This document shows positions 22,506 through 31,124 of a stretch of DNA of 33,103 nt, piece after piece. The stretch is from Deltaproteobacteria bacterium. GTDB lineage: Bacteria; Myxococcota_A; Polyangia; DRWM01; JAAZOP01. The position numbers were made by a program, and so were the translations under genes. The notes beneath the pieces were generated by a model that worked only from the letters and a program-made list of their open reading frames with translations, made no database searches and was not told where the DNA came from. The stretch lies in the NCBI GenBank assembly GCA_016930215.1, contig JAFGHH010000323.1, positions 1-33,103 of the forward strand. Direction: 5' to 3'. Positions within the stretch are counted from its first letter, which is position 1. Each line of letters starts with the position of its first letter.

Positions 22506-23132
22506 ATGAGCATTGAAGTGAACACCATCGTCACCGGACCGTTCGTCGAGAACGCCTTCCTGGTCCACGACACCGAGACCCTCGACGCCGTGATCATCGA
22601 CCCCGGCGACGACCCGGGGCGGATCCTGCGGACCGCCGAGCAGCTCGGGGTCAAGGTCCACGCGGTGCTCTTGACCCACGCGCATATCGACCACGCCGGC
22701 GCCGTCGGCCGGATCCTCGAGAAGCTCCCGGTGCCGTTCCTGGTCCACAAGGAAGAGCAGTACTGGCTCGACGGCCTCGAGGAGCAGGCCCGCATGTTCG
22801 GCGTCCGCGCCGGCACGGTACCCAAGCCGACCGGGTACCTCGAGGACGGCCAGGAGCTGGCGTTCGGCTCGCTGCGGTTCCGGGTGCTCCACACGCCGGG
22901 GCACACCGCCGGAGGGGTCAGCTTCGTGATCGGCAAGACCGTGTTCGCCGGCGACACGCTGTTCGCGGGCTCGATCGGCCGCACCGACCTCCCGGGCGGC
23001 TCCTACGACCAGATCATCGAATCGATCGAGAAGCGCCTGCTGCCGCTGGGCGACGACGTCGCCGTCTACTGCGGCCACGGACCGGAGACGACGCTCGGCC
23101 GCGAACGGCGGACGAACCCGTTCTTGCGTTGA
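22506..23132 (+). CDS. metallo-beta-lactamase fold hydrolase (glyoxalase II-like)
   Basis: ATG 22506 gives 208 residues beginning [20 protein letters not shown]. The metal-site motifs are complete: [15 protein letters not shown] (HxHxDH), [13 protein letters not shown] (third His), [20 protein letters not shown] (Asp) and YCGHGPET (last His). Length and the GRTDLPGG segment match the YcbL/glyoxalase II-like branch of small hydrolases, which open thioesters such as S-lactoylglutathione or related esters. It stands alone, divergent from the NUDIX gene, and is followed by a 155-base gap with a new promoter. The lack of a leader is noted under its promoter. Substrate identity is uncertain. Confidence 0.93.
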   Translation: MSIEVNTIVTGPFVENAFLVHDTETLDAVIIDPGDDPGRILRTAEQLGVKVHAVLLTHAHIDHAGAVGRILEKLPVPFLVHKEEQYWLDGLEEQARMFGVRAGTVPKPTGYLEDGQELAFGSLRFRVLHTPGHTAGGVSFVIGKTVFAGDTLFAGSIGRTDLPGGSYDQIIESIEKRLLPLGDDVAVYCGHGPETTLGRERRTNPFLR

Positions 23133-23204
23133 TCGGGTCGACGCTTCCGGCCGTTGGCTCCTCGCTGTTGGACGGGTTGGTCGATCGGGTTGACGCTGTT
23201 GGCT
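23131..23204 (+). repeat. imperfect direct repeat between MBL and Tim44-like genes
   Basis: gatcgggtcgacgct (23131-23145) recurs as gatcgggttgacgct (23183-23197), one mismatch in 15. Each copy is followed by gttggct (23153-23159 and 23198-23204). It starts at the MBL stop codon. It may be a duplicated binding site or leftover duplication. Confidence 0.6.
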
Positions 23205-23236
23205 GTTCGCGGTCGGCGGGCGGCGCTTCCCGACCG

Positions 23237-23265
23237 TTGACCCTCGTTCCCCGTCCGCCTACCCT
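23237..23265 (+). promoter_or_regulatory. promoter of the Tim44-like gene
   Basis: TTGACC (23237-23242), 17-base spacer, TACCCT (23260-23265), about 23 bases before the ATG at 23288. GGGAGG (23274-23279) is the ribosome binding site. Confidence 0.5.
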
Positions 23266-23287
23266 TGGCGTTCGGGAGGCGTCAGGC

Positions 23288-25549
23288 ATGAGCAGGCGGG
23301 TACGCGACGGATGGCAGCGGGGCGGAGCGGGGTTGTTCCGGAGGCTGCAGGCCTGGCCCTGGCTGCCCGGGGTCCTGACGCTCGGGGCGCTGGTGCTGCT
23401 CGACGCGGCGCTCGCCGCCGCCCGGCCCGGCGGCGGCCAGAACTACTCCGGAGGAGGAGGAGGAGGAGGAGGGGGCGACGACGGCGGGGTCTGGCTGGTC
23501 ATCAACCTGGCGATCTACCTGGTCGACCTGTGCGTCCACTACCCGGCGGTCGGCTTCCCGCTCCTGGGGCTGGTGGTCGGCGGCGCGGTGGTCTGGCACT
23601 ACGTCAACCCGAACCGCACCACGAAGGCCGCCGTGCGCGACCTCGAAGCTTCGGCGCTGGCGGGGTTGAATCCCGACATCCGGCAGCTCGCCGACCGCGA
23701 CCCGCAGCTCACCGAGCCGGGTTTCACGGCCGAAGTGGCGAAGATCGTGCTGGCGGTGCAGCAGGCCTGGAACGGCGGCGACATGCGCCCCGCCCGCCGG
23801 CTGCTCTCCGACGGCGTGTACAACCGCTTCACCGCGCTGATCGCGATCAACCGGGCCCACGGCGTGCGGAACATGATGGCCGAGTCGACGATCGAGAAGC
23901 CGCGGATCGTCTCCGTGGAGCGCGACACGTTCTTCGACACGATCCACGTGCGGGTGGCCGGACGCGCCCGGGACGCCGACGTCCCCGCCACGGCCGACGC
24001 CGCCGCGCAGCAGAAACTGCTCGGCAAGGCCAAGCTGGCGAAGTACGTCGAGGTCTGGTCGTTCCTGCGGCGGCCGGGGGCGCAAACCAAGGCCGGCCAG
24101 ACAATCATCGAGGGGCGCTGCCCGAACTGCGGCGCCGACCAGCCGGTGGGGGACGTCGTCGAATGCCCGTTCTGCCACGCGCTGGTCAACTCCGGCGAGT
24201 ACGGCTGGGTGCTGGCCGAGATCACCCAGGCCTCCGAGTGGCGCCCGTCGTCGGCCGGCGACCAGATCCCCGGCCTCGAGGAACTCCGCGCGGTCGACCC
24301 GCAGTTCAACCGGCAGCAGGTCGAGGATCGGGCGTCGTTCCTGTTCTGGAAGTGGATCGAGGCGCGCGTTACCCGCAACCCGGCCGCGATCCGGAAGCTG
24401 TCCACCGAACGGATGTCCGGATTCGTGGCCCAGGAGGCCGGCTCGGGCGGCGTGGGCGGCGGCCAGGGCACGATGGAGCGCGTCGCCGTGGGCGCCGCCG
24501 ACCTGGTGGGCGCCGAGCCCGGCGGCGAGGGCGGGATGGACCGCGCGCTGGTCCGCATCCGCTGGTCCGCCGCCTACGCCCCGAAGGCCGCACCCGTCCC
24601 CTCGACCAACGTGCTGGTGCTGGTGCGCAAGGCCGGCGTCGCCACGAAGTACGGCCTGTCGGGCGACCGCTGCAAGAACTGCGGCGCCCCGGTCGTCACC
24701 GCGACCGACTCCCCGAAGTGCGACTACTGCGGGGCCGAGCTCGCCTCCGGGCAGCAGGACTTCGTGCTCGACGAGGTCGCCGCCCCGACCGCCGTCCTGC
24801 TGCAGAAGCCGAAGAAGAGCTGGCCCACCGCCGGCAAGCCCGCCGCCGCACCGCCGGCGATGATGGGCGGCGGCTTCATGATGGCGCCGATGATGCCGAT
24901 GGCGATGCCCCAGATGCCGATGGGCGGCGGAGTCCCGGGCCCGGCCGGCTTCGCGCCCCAGGCGCCGGGCTACGCACCGCAGCCGCCCGCAGCACCGCAG
25001 GCCGCCGGTTTCACCCAGGCGCCGCAGCCGCAGGCCGCCGCGCCCTCGTACGTACAGCCGACCGCGCCGCAGGCCTACGCGCCCGCCGCGGCGGCCGCGC
25101 TGTCACCCGCCGCGCCCGACGACGAAGCCGACGACGGCTCGCCCGACGGCATCCCCCCCTGGGCGCTGCCCGACATGTCCAACCCGCAGGAGCGCGCCGC
25201 CCTGCTGTCGCGGATGGCCATCATCGCTGCCGCCGACGGCGTCGTCACCGCCCAGGAACGCCGGCTGCTCAAGAAGTGCTCCAAGAGGTGGGGCGTCCCG
25301 TTCGCGACGGTCGAGCCGATCCTCAAGACGGGCGCCGCGGCGCTCCAGGCACTGGGGCCCCCCGAGAACCCGCAGCGCTTCATGATGGGCCTCGTCGCCG
25401 CCGCCCTGGTCGACGGCAAGGTCGACCGCAAGGAGCGGATGCTGCTCGACGGCGTCGCCCACAACATGGGGCTCGACCCCGAGGTGGTCCCCGGCCTGAT
25501 CACCGCGATGACCGAGTGGCGCACCCGGCAGACGGGAGTCCAGGGGTAG
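23288..25549 (+). CDS. membrane protein with Tim44-like region, two zinc ribbons and TerB-like C-terminus
   Basis: ATG 23288 after GGGAGG; 753 residues. An N-terminal membrane helix (PWLPGVLTLGALVLLDAALA) is followed by a poly-Gly loop encoded by a GGA repeat and a second helix (PAVGFPLLGLVVGGAVVWHY). The region DRDPQLTEPGFTAEVAKIVL, VQQAWNGGDMRPARRLLSDG resembles the Tim44-like/NTF2-like lipid- or protein-binding fold. Two zinc ribbons follow: CPNCGADQPVGDVVECPFCH and CKNCGAPVVTATDSPKCDYC. After a Met/Pro/Ala-rich linker (MMAPMMPMAMPQMPMGGG) comes a TerB-like helical domain (IIAAADGVVTAQERRLLKKC, AALVDGKVDRKERMLLDGVA) with paired acidic DG(V/K)V...E motifs. It is anchored in the inner membrane; the role (perhaps envelope homeostasis) is not known. 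Confidence 0.85.
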   Translation: MSRRVRDGWQRGGAGLFRRLQAWPWLPGVLTLGALVLLDAALAAARPGGGQNYSGGGGGGGGGDDGGVWLVINLAIYLVDLCVHYPAVGFPLLGLVVGGAVVWHYVNPNRTTKAAVRDLEASALAGLNPDIRQLADRDPQLTEPGFTAEVAKIVLAVQQAWNGGDMRPARRLLSDGVYNRFTALIAINRAHGVRNMMAESTIEKPRIVSVERDTFFDTIHVRVAGRARDADVPATADAAAQQKLLGKAKLAKYVEVWSFLRRPGAQTKAGQTIIEGRCPNCGADQPVGDVVECPFCHALVNSGEYGWVLAEITQASEWRPSSAGDQIPGLEELRAVDPQFNRQQVEDRASFLFWKWIEARVTRNPAAIRKLSTERMSGFVAQEAGSGGVGGGQGTMERVAVGAADLVGAEPGGEGGMDRALVRIRWSAAYAPKAAPVPSTNVLVLVRKAGVATKYGLSGDRCKNCGAPVVTATDSPKCDYCGAELASGQQDFVLDEVAAPTAVLLQKPKKSWPTAGKPAAAPPAMMGGGFMMAPMMPMAMPQMPMGGGVPGPAGFAPQAPGYAPQPPAAPQAAGFTQAPQPQAAAPSYVQPTAPQAYAPAAAAALSPAAPDDEADDGSPDGIPPWALPDMSNPQERAALLSRMAIIAAADGVVTAQERRLLKKCSKRWGVPFATVEPILKTGAAALQALGPPENPQRFMMGLVAAALVDGKVDRKERMLLDGVAHNMGLDPEVVPGLITAMTEWRTRQTGVQG
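23450..23470 (+). repeat. GGA trinucleotide repeat (7 units)
   Basis: Seven perfect gga units encode most of a nine-Gly loop between the two membrane helices of the Tim44-like protein. Such runs are prone to slippage in steps of one Gly. Confidence 0.95.
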
Positions 25550-25559
25550 TTCCGTCGGA

Positions 25560-25596
25560 CATCCGCGGCCGAGCAGGATGGACCAGATCGCGGATG
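25560..25596. terminator. stem-loop between convergent genes
   Basis: catccgcg (25560-25567) pairs with cgcggatg (25589-25596) around a 21-base loop, in the 80-base gap between two converging genes. It could end transcription from both sides, though neither side has a T-run. Confidence 0.35.
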
Positions 25597-25629
25597 CGCG
25601 TGCGCCGATCGTCCGGGTTCCGGGGCGGA

Positions 25630-27891
25630 TCACGGCGCGCGCCGCGCAACAGCGCGTTCGACGCGCTTGGCGGGGCGGCGGGAGCCACGACGGCGCAACA
25701 GCGCGAGGAACCCCGCGAGGAGCGGAGCGAGGGCGACGAGTCCCCCGCCGACCGGAATCACCCGGCAGCCGCAGCCGGACCCTCCGGTGGTGGCGCTGCC
25801 GCCGTCGGTTGTGTCGCCGTCGGTTGTCCCACCGTCGCCGCCGTCCAGGTCGCCGTCGGTTCCGGCGTCGGCCGGGGGCGGATCGGTGCCGACGCCCACG
25901 CCGAGGGTGACGGGGCCGGCGGCCATCGGTGTGACGCCGACGACGAAGTCGAGCCGCGCGGACAACGTGTAGGTCCCCTCGCCGTCGAAGGCCAGCACGA
26001 CCGTGCGGTCGCCGGAGGGCGGGGAGCCGCCGGGCACCACGACGGTGCCGATGGACCCGATGTCGAACGTGACGTCGGAGCCATCGACGGTTCCGCCGCC
26101 GGCATCGACGACGGAAACGCCGCCGGGCAGCGTGAGCGTCAGGACGCCGTCGAGCGCGGCTCCGAGGCCGTTGTTGGAGTATCGGACGACGTAGTCACCC
26201 TCGGCCGCGGACGCTTCCAGGCGGGTCGGGCCGGTGAGGGTCAGGCTCAGATCGGGTTGTCCCACCGTGGTGACGCAGTCGGCCTCGAACAGGGCGTTGA
26301 GGAACAGCCGGGTGCCCTGCGTGGACGGGTGCGTGGAAACCGGCACGTCGGTCGTGTAGGCGTGGCCGCCCAGGTAGCTCACCTTCCCGTTGGTGCAGTC
26401 GTCGTCGTCCTTGTACAGGATGATGTCGCAGAGGCCGTCCTTGTATCCGGTCATCCAGACGTCCTGGAGTCCGGGGCCGCCGGGGCCGGTGATGAAGACG
26501 ACGCTGCGGTCGTTGACGTAGGACACGCCCATCGAGGTGGCCAGGTCGTAGGCCGGCTCGCTGCCCCCCTCGGTGCCGAAGAAGCCGTCGAACTGGTTGT
26601 AGGGCACCTCGGGATGCAACACCTCGATCTCGTCCGAGTCGGGTTGTGCGGCGACGAAGAAGCCGGCGCCGCGCTCCTTGACGTCGTGGGGGATGCAGCA
26701 GTCGCGCGTGCCGCCGTCGCACCCGCCCTCCTCGCAATCGAAGTCGGGGAGCCCGCACCCTCCACCGGCGAGGCAGTCGGGCGGCCTGCCGACCGTCGTG
26801 AGGAAATGGCCGAGGCGCTCGTCGTCGTCGAGGAACGGCCAGGCGGGATTCGGCACCGTGTTCTCGTACGCATTCACCGCCTGGCACTCGGCGAAGAAGT
26901 GCACGGGAAAATCGAGGAACGCGCGGACCTCGGCCACCACCTCGTGGCCGTGATAGGTGATCGCCTGCCCGGCACAGTCGGCGGCGGTTGCGGGACAAGC
27001 GCGGCCGTTGCATTCGACCGCCTCGCGGCGGTTGACGTCCCAGTGCATGCTCATGATCTGGCAGTAGGCCGGCACGCCGTCGCGGAACAGCTGGCCGTTG
27101 CGATGGTCGCTGTTCGGGGCATCGCAGGTGCCCATGTCGCCGGCGACCGACGGAACCGTGAGCATGTCCGGGTTGGCGGTGCCGGCGCCACAGTCGTCGG
27201 CGCCGCAGCGGGCGGCGGGAAACTCGGCGCCGCTGGACTGCGGGATGCCGGCCGCGCGGAGGTACGAGGTCGCAATGTCCTCGTGGCCGTCGGAGAACAC
27301 CGCGATGGTCGGCGCGGCGACCATCTCCTTCTGGACCGGCGCGACGAACTCCGCCGTCGCCTCGTGCACGCTCACGACCCGGAAGACCGTCCGCCTCGCC
27401 CACGGGTTGGCGTCCCACAGCGCCTCGTCGTTCCAGGCGGAGATGATCTCCAGGGCACGGTCGCGGTCGACCGCATCGATGACGAACGGCCCGGCCCGGT
27501 AGCCGTGGGAAACAATGGCCGTGCCGGCTGCAAGCACCCCGGCGCCGTCCCAGACGACGGTCGCGGCGGCGAAGAAGTCCGGGCTTCCCGTCGGGTACGG
27601 GCACTTCTCCCCCGAGCCCTCCTCGGCGCAGTCCCAGGTGCATTCGTCCCCCGGCGTGTCGCACGCGGCGTGGTGCCAGGTCTTGGCCTCGTCGATCGCC
27701 CAGTAGACGCGAACCTCCTGCCGCAACAACTGGAAGACCAGGCCGTACGCCTGCAACAGCCCGTGATCCTGGTAGGCCAGGTCCATCGGCACGATCAGGC
27801 TTCCCTCCGCGAACGTCCGCGGCTCGGCAACGCCGGACCGCGGCGCCGCGAGACTCAGGGCGACAGCGAACCCAACCAGACACGACTTCAT
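25630..27891 (-). CDS. secreted protein with MYXO-CTERM-like sorting tail
   Basis: ATG 27891 has GGAGGGG 8 bases upstream and starts a signal peptide MKSCLVGFAVALSLAAP; an ATG at 27984 is open but has no such signal. The 753-residue protein has a large domain with many Cys (ACDTPGDECTWDC, CGADDCGAG, CLAGGGCGLPDFDCEEGGC) and motifs such as GLLQAYGLVFQLLRQEVRVY, AWNDEALWDANPWARRTVFR and FFAECQAVNAYEN. A CARDB/DUF11-like beta domain follows (DLSLTLTGPTRLEASAAEGD). The end is an Asp/Gly/Thr linker and SGCGCRVIPVGGGLVALAPL continuing into an LLRRRGSRR tail. That matches the MYXO-CTERM pattern (GCGC, hydrophobic helix, Arg cluster), implying surface attachment by a dedicated sorting system. The extra 18 residues after the Arg cluster are unusual. 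Core function was not recognised. Confidence 0.85.
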   Translation of the reverse strand: MKSCLVGFAVALSLAAPRSGVAEPRTFAEGSLIVPMDLAYQDHGLLQAYGLVFQLLRQEVRVYWAIDEAKTWHHAACDTPGDECTWDCAEEGSGEKCPYPTGSPDFFAAATVVWDGAGVLAAGTAIVSHGYRAGPFVIDAVDRDRALEIISAWNDEALWDANPWARRTVFRVVSVHEATAEFVAPVQKEMVAAPTIAVFSDGHEDIATSYLRAAGIPQSSGAEFPAARCGADDCGAGTANPDMLTVPSVAGDMGTCDAPNSDHRNGQLFRDGVPAYCQIMSMHWDVNRREAVECNGRACPATAADCAGQAITYHGHEVVAEVRAFLDFPVHFFAECQAVNAYENTVPNPAWPFLDDDERLGHFLTTVGRPPDCLAGGGCGLPDFDCEEGGCDGGTRDCCIPHDVKERGAGFFVAAQPDSDEIEVLHPEVPYNQFDGFFGTEGGSEPAYDLATSMGVSYVNDRSVVFITGPGGPGLQDVWMTGYKDGLCDIILYKDDDDCTNGKVSYLGGHAYTTDVPVSTHPSTQGTRLFLNALFEADCVTTVGQPDLSLTLTGPTRLEASAAEGDYVVRYSNNGLGAALDGVLTLTLPGGVSVVDAGGGTVDGSDVTFDIGSIGTVVVPGGSPPSGDRTVVLAFDGEGTYTLSARLDFVVGVTPMAAGPVTLGVGVGTDPPPADAGTDGDLDGGDGGTTDGDTTDGGSATTGGSGCGCRVIPVGGGLVALAPLLAGFLALLRRRGSRRPAKRVERAVARRAP

Positions 27892-27940
27892 GTCCACACC
27901 CCTCCAAGCAGCCCGATGGCTGCAACACACCACAAACACG

Positions 27941-27967
27941 AGCATAGCAAGACGACCCGTTGTCGGC
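27941..27967 (-). promoter_or_regulatory. weak candidate promoter of the MYXO-CTERM gene
   Basis: TATGCT on the minus strand (27946-27941) about 50 bases upstream of the ATG could be a -10; only a poor -35 lies 17 bases further. The 255-base gap to the next gene (27892-28146) otherwise holds only the 14-bp duplication. Confidence 0.25.
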
Positions 27968-27992
27968 CACGGCCGCCTGGCCACGGCCGCCT
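27965..27992 (+). repeat. tandem 14-bp duplication in an intergenic gap
   Basis: ggccacggccgcct occurs twice in direct succession (27965-27978 and 27979-27992), followed by ggccat. The unit is part palindromic (GGCC). It lies upstream of the MYXO-CTERM gene. Confidence 0.85.
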
Positions 27993-28146
27993 GGCCATCG
28001 ACACACGCTCGTCCACCGGACTTCCGTCGCCGGGAGATCCAGGACCAGTACCGGCGGAATCCCTGCCGATGCCGAGCGCTGACGATCTCGGGCTTCCCGA
28101 TGACCAGGGCCTCGCGCCGGCCCGACCACTTCGATGGTCTGCGCCG

Positions 28147-29427
28147 CTACCGCGAGGCGGTCTCGGTGGGCTGCTCCGCCGCGGGCTCCGCGTCCGGCCC
28201 GGCGGGCGCGTCCCCGTCCGCCGGCTCCGCGAGCGGCTCGTCCGGGAGGTCGATCGGGAACTCGGCCGGGTCGGCGGCGACGCCGTCGAACGACACCGTC
28301 GCCACCGGCTCCGTCGTCCCTTCGAAGTCGGTGAAGAACGCCAGGACCAGCGCCGCGACGGCCATCGCACCCGCCGCGCCGGCGAGCACGTCGGTGGTCA
28401 GCATCAGGTCCTGGCCGGTGGGCTGGATCTCCTCCTGGCGGGCGCGGGTGGTGCCGGAGTCGTTGAACTCGTCCCACAGCAGCGTGCCGTAGGCGCCGGT
28501 GCCGGCCGCGCCGGCCCCCAGGGCGAGAGCGGTGCCGGCCACGGTCCAGAACCAGCCCTGGTGCACGCCGCCGCCGAACCGAACCGAGACGCGCGCCGTG
28601 CCGTCCACCGGCACGTCGACGCGCTCCTCGAGCGACCGGCCGTCCGGCAGGTCGAAGCGCACGAGGTGCTCGCCGGCCGACAGCACGGGCAGGGTCGCGG
28701 GCGTGCGGCCGATCTCCGACCCATCGACGAGCACCCGTGCGCCGACCGGGTCCGAGGTGCAGACCAGGCGGCCGTTCCGGTCGACGCGCTCCTCGACGAG
28801 CGCCACGGCGGCCATCGCCGTCTGCCCGCGCTCGACGGTGATCGTCAGGCTGCTGCGCGAGTACCCTTCCAGCACGACCTCGATCTGGTGCGGCCCCGGG
28901 TCGGCGTCGACGTCCATCGGCGAGACGCCGACCTCGCTGCCGTCGAGCCAGATCCGCGCGCCGCCCGGCGTGGTCGTGACCCGGACCGTTCCGGTCGCCG
29001 TGTCGCGGATGCCGAGCTGGATCCGCAGGGCGGAAATGCGGGTCGCGATCTCCTCGCGCTGCCGCTCGGGGATCTCGTCGCCCCCCTCCCGCAACGCCTG
29101 CTCGTACAACCGCAGCGCGTCGCTGGGTCGGCTCAACCGATCGTGGCAGACCCCCATGCTGTTGGAGGTCGCCCAGTGGGGATAGAGCGCGTAGGCGCGC
29201 GCGAACTCCTCGAGCGCCTCGTCGGGCTTGTTGCGTTCGAGCAGGCGGCGACCGCGGCGGTAGAGCGAGCGGGCCTCGTCCCGCGCCTCGTCGCTGACCT
29301 CCCCGTCCGACCCCGACTGCGCCGCTGCCGGCGCCGGCAGGCCGCCCCAGGTCGTCGCCAGGACCATCGCCACGCACAACGTTCGGACCACCGTTCGGCT
29401 CCTCTCCCCCGGCTCCGGCCGGAGCAC
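28147..29427 (-). CDS. TPR and double-PEGA membrane protein
   Basis: GTG start at 29427, 7 bases after the stop of the kinase gene at 29435, so the two are in one operon. The 426 residues begin with a signal peptide (n-region RSRTVVRT, cleavage near PAAAQS). TPR-like helices cover about 45-130 (EARSLYRRGRRLLERNKPDE, NSMGVCHDRLSRPSDALRLY). Two PEGA-type domains follow (TVRVTTTPGGARIWLDGSEV; RLVCTSDPVGARVLVDGSEI). Two hydrophobic segments (GWFWTVAGTALALGAGAAGT; TTDVLAGAAGAMAVAALVLA) and an acidic Pro/Ala tail close the protein. PEGA domains are thought to bind surface glycans or assist envelope assembly. Pairing with a kinase that also carries a PEGA domain suggests a shared signalling or assembly complex; this is inferred. 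Confidence 0.87.
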   Translation of the reverse strand: MLRPEPGERSRTVVRTLCVAMVLATTWGGLPAPAAAQSGSDGEVSDEARDEARSLYRRGRRLLERNKPDEALEEFARAYALYPHWATSNSMGVCHDRLSRPSDALRLYEQALREGGDEIPERQREEIATRISALRIQLGIRDTATGTVRVTTTPGGARIWLDGSEVGVSPMDVDADPGPHQIEVVLEGYSRSSLTITVERGQTAMAAVALVEERVDRNGRLVCTSDPVGARVLVDGSEIGRTPATLPVLSAGEHLVRFDLPDGRSLEERVDVPVDGTARVSVRFGGGVHQGWFWTVAGTALALGAGAAGTGAYGTLLWDEFNDSGTTRARQEEIQPTGQDLMLTTDVLAGAAGAMAVAALVLAFFTDFEGTTEPVATVSFDGVAADPAEFPIDLPDEPLAEPADGDAPAGPDAEPAAEQPTETASR

Positions 29428-29434
29428 CCCCGGC

Positions 29435-31057
29435 CTAGAACGGATCCTCGGGTACCCCCGGCACGACCCGGCCGCCGTCGCGCGGCGGCGGCGGCGGGCG
29501 CCGATCGCGCTGCATCCGCACCGGCAGCTCCCGGTCCCCGGTCAACGTCAGCTTCTCGCGGTACGTCTCGTAGCCGCGGGCCTCCACGACCAGCTCCCGC
29601 TCGACCTCGGCCGGCACCAGCCCGCTGGGCGGCGAGCCGGTCAGCGTCACGTCGCCGAAGCGCGCGACGGCGTTCACCGGCAGCCCCTTGACGACCAGCA
29701 CCACCTGCGGGGGCGCGGCATCGACGACCTCCGGCTCCGCCGCCTCGGCCTCGACGACCTTCACCGCCGTTGCGTCCGGCTCCTCCGCCGCCTCCGCGGT
29801 CGCCTCGTCCGGCTTGGCCTCGAACACGTCGAGCTCCTCGGCCGCGCCCGTCGCATCGGGCCCCCCCGCCGCGAGCAGCACCTCCGACGCCCCCGCGTCC
29901 GCTGCGGCGTCATGGTTCCCGCCGCCGCGCAGGAACAGCGCCACCACCACCAGGACCAGGACCAGCGTGGCGGCGGCGCCGCCCACCAGCCACAGCTTGC
30001 GCCGGCGCTCGGCGCCGGTCGGTCCCTTCGTCACCTGCGGCGCCACGCCGCCGGCGGTCGGCGTCGCATCGGGACCGCTCAGGGCGCCGCGCCGCGGCAG
30101 GCCGACGGAACTGGAGACCTCCCCCAGGGTCGGGATGCCGGGATGCGAGCTGCTCCAGTCGCCGCGCGACGAGGCGTCGCCGACGAGCGCGGTCTCGACG
30201 TCCAGCAACTCCTCCTGCATCTGCTCGACCGTCGCGTAGCGGTCCTCGACCTTGACCCGCATCGCCCGCTGGACGATTCGATCCAGCGCCGGAAGGACCG
30301 CCGGGTCGACCGAGCTCGGCGCACAGTACTCCGTCGCGCTGCGCGCATCGCGCAGCCGCTCGACCCACAGCAGATGACTGTCCGACTCCTTGTAGGGGAA
30401 GGCCCCGGTGAGCATCCGGAACAGGAGCACGCCGCAGCCGAAGATGTCGCTGCGACCGTCCACCGCCTGCCCCGTCAACGCCTCGGGCGCGACGTAGGCC
30501 GGCTTGCCCATCAGGGTCCCCTGCTGCGTCAGCTCCGACTGGGCCTCGGCCACGTGCAGCGACCGCGCGAGGCCGAAGTCGAGCACCTTGACGTGGAACC
30601 GACCGCGCTGGCGGGGAATCAGGAAGACGTTGGACGGCCCGAGGTCGCGGTGTACGACGCCGATCACGTGCGCCGCCGCCAGCCCGTCGAGCACCTGGAG
30701 CATGATCCGCACCGCGGCCAGCGGCTGGAGCTTCTTCGCACGGGCGAGCACCTTGTCCAGCCCCTCGCCCTCCAGGTGCTCCATGATCACGTACGGCCGA
30801 TCGTCCCCGTCCACGTCCTGCGGGATCGACCAGCCGTACACGTTGACCACGTTCGGATGGCGGATCGACCGCAGCGCCGAAACCTCCCGCTCGAACCGCG
30901 CAAAATAGGACGGATCATCCATGCAGTCCTGCCGGAGGAACTTGATCGCGAACGGCTCGCCGGTCGAGATCTTCTCCGCCAGGAAGACGGACCCCATCCC
31001 GCCGCGCCCGAGCGCACGGAGCATACGGTAGCCGGGAACCTGGATCCTTCCGGCCAA
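29435..31057 (-). CDS. Ser/Thr protein kinase with HRDLGPSN catalytic loop and PEGA domain
   Basis: The start is taken as TTG 31057 (MAGRIQVPGY..., 540 residues), preceded by GGGGGTGG; a TTG at 31114 is open but falls at the predicted transcription start. Kinase motifs: P-loop GRGGMGSVFLAEK, K39 in AIKFL, DFG 160-162, APE 190-192. The catalytic loop reads HRDLGPSN, with Gly140 where Lys is usual; the Asp138 is present. A membrane helix (about 364-387, KLWLVGGAAATLVLVLVVVA) leads to an Ala/Glu/Asp-rich linker and a PEGA domain (VVLVVKGLPVNAVARFGDVT). It is followed at once by the TPR-PEGA gene at 28147. It has the best promoter of the window. The kinase is likely active, because HRDxSPxN-type changes occur in myxobacterial kinases, but this should be tested. 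Confidence 0.93.
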   Translation of the reverse strand: MAGRIQVPGYRMLRALGRGGMGSVFLAEKISTGEPFAIKFLRQDCMDDPSYFARFEREVSALRSIRHPNVVNVYGWSIPQDVDGDDRPYVIMEHLEGEGLDKVLARAKKLQPLAAVRIMLQVLDGLAAAHVIGVVHRDLGPSNVFLIPRQRGRFHVKVLDFGLARSLHVAEAQSELTQQGTLMGKPAYVAPEALTGQAVDGRSDIFGCGVLLFRMLTGAFPYKESDSHLLWVERLRDARSATEYCAPSSVDPAVLPALDRIVQRAMRVKVEDRYATVEQMQEELLDVETALVGDASSRGDWSSSHPGIPTLGEVSSSVGLPRRGALSGPDATPTAGGVAPQVTKGPTGAERRRKLWLVGGAAATLVLVLVVVALFLRGGGNHDAAADAGASEVLLAAGGPDATGAAEELDVFEAKPDEATAEAAEEPDATAVKVVEAEAAEPEVVDAAPPQVVLVVKGLPVNAVARFGDVTLTGSPPSGLVPAEVERELVVEARGYETYREKLTLTGDRELPVRMQRDRRPPPPPRDGGRVVPGVPEDPF

Positions 31058-31124
31058 AACACCACCCCCAGGTCCCGCGACGTCCGTCCTTCGAATCGCA
31101 GGACCCGACAGCAATTCCAGGGAA

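Noticed and set aside
23311-29691. A 2126-codon open frame on the plus strand
   Set aside because: It runs out of frame through the Tim44-like gene and antisense through three others. Stop codons are rare in such GC-rich sequence, so length alone is not evidence.
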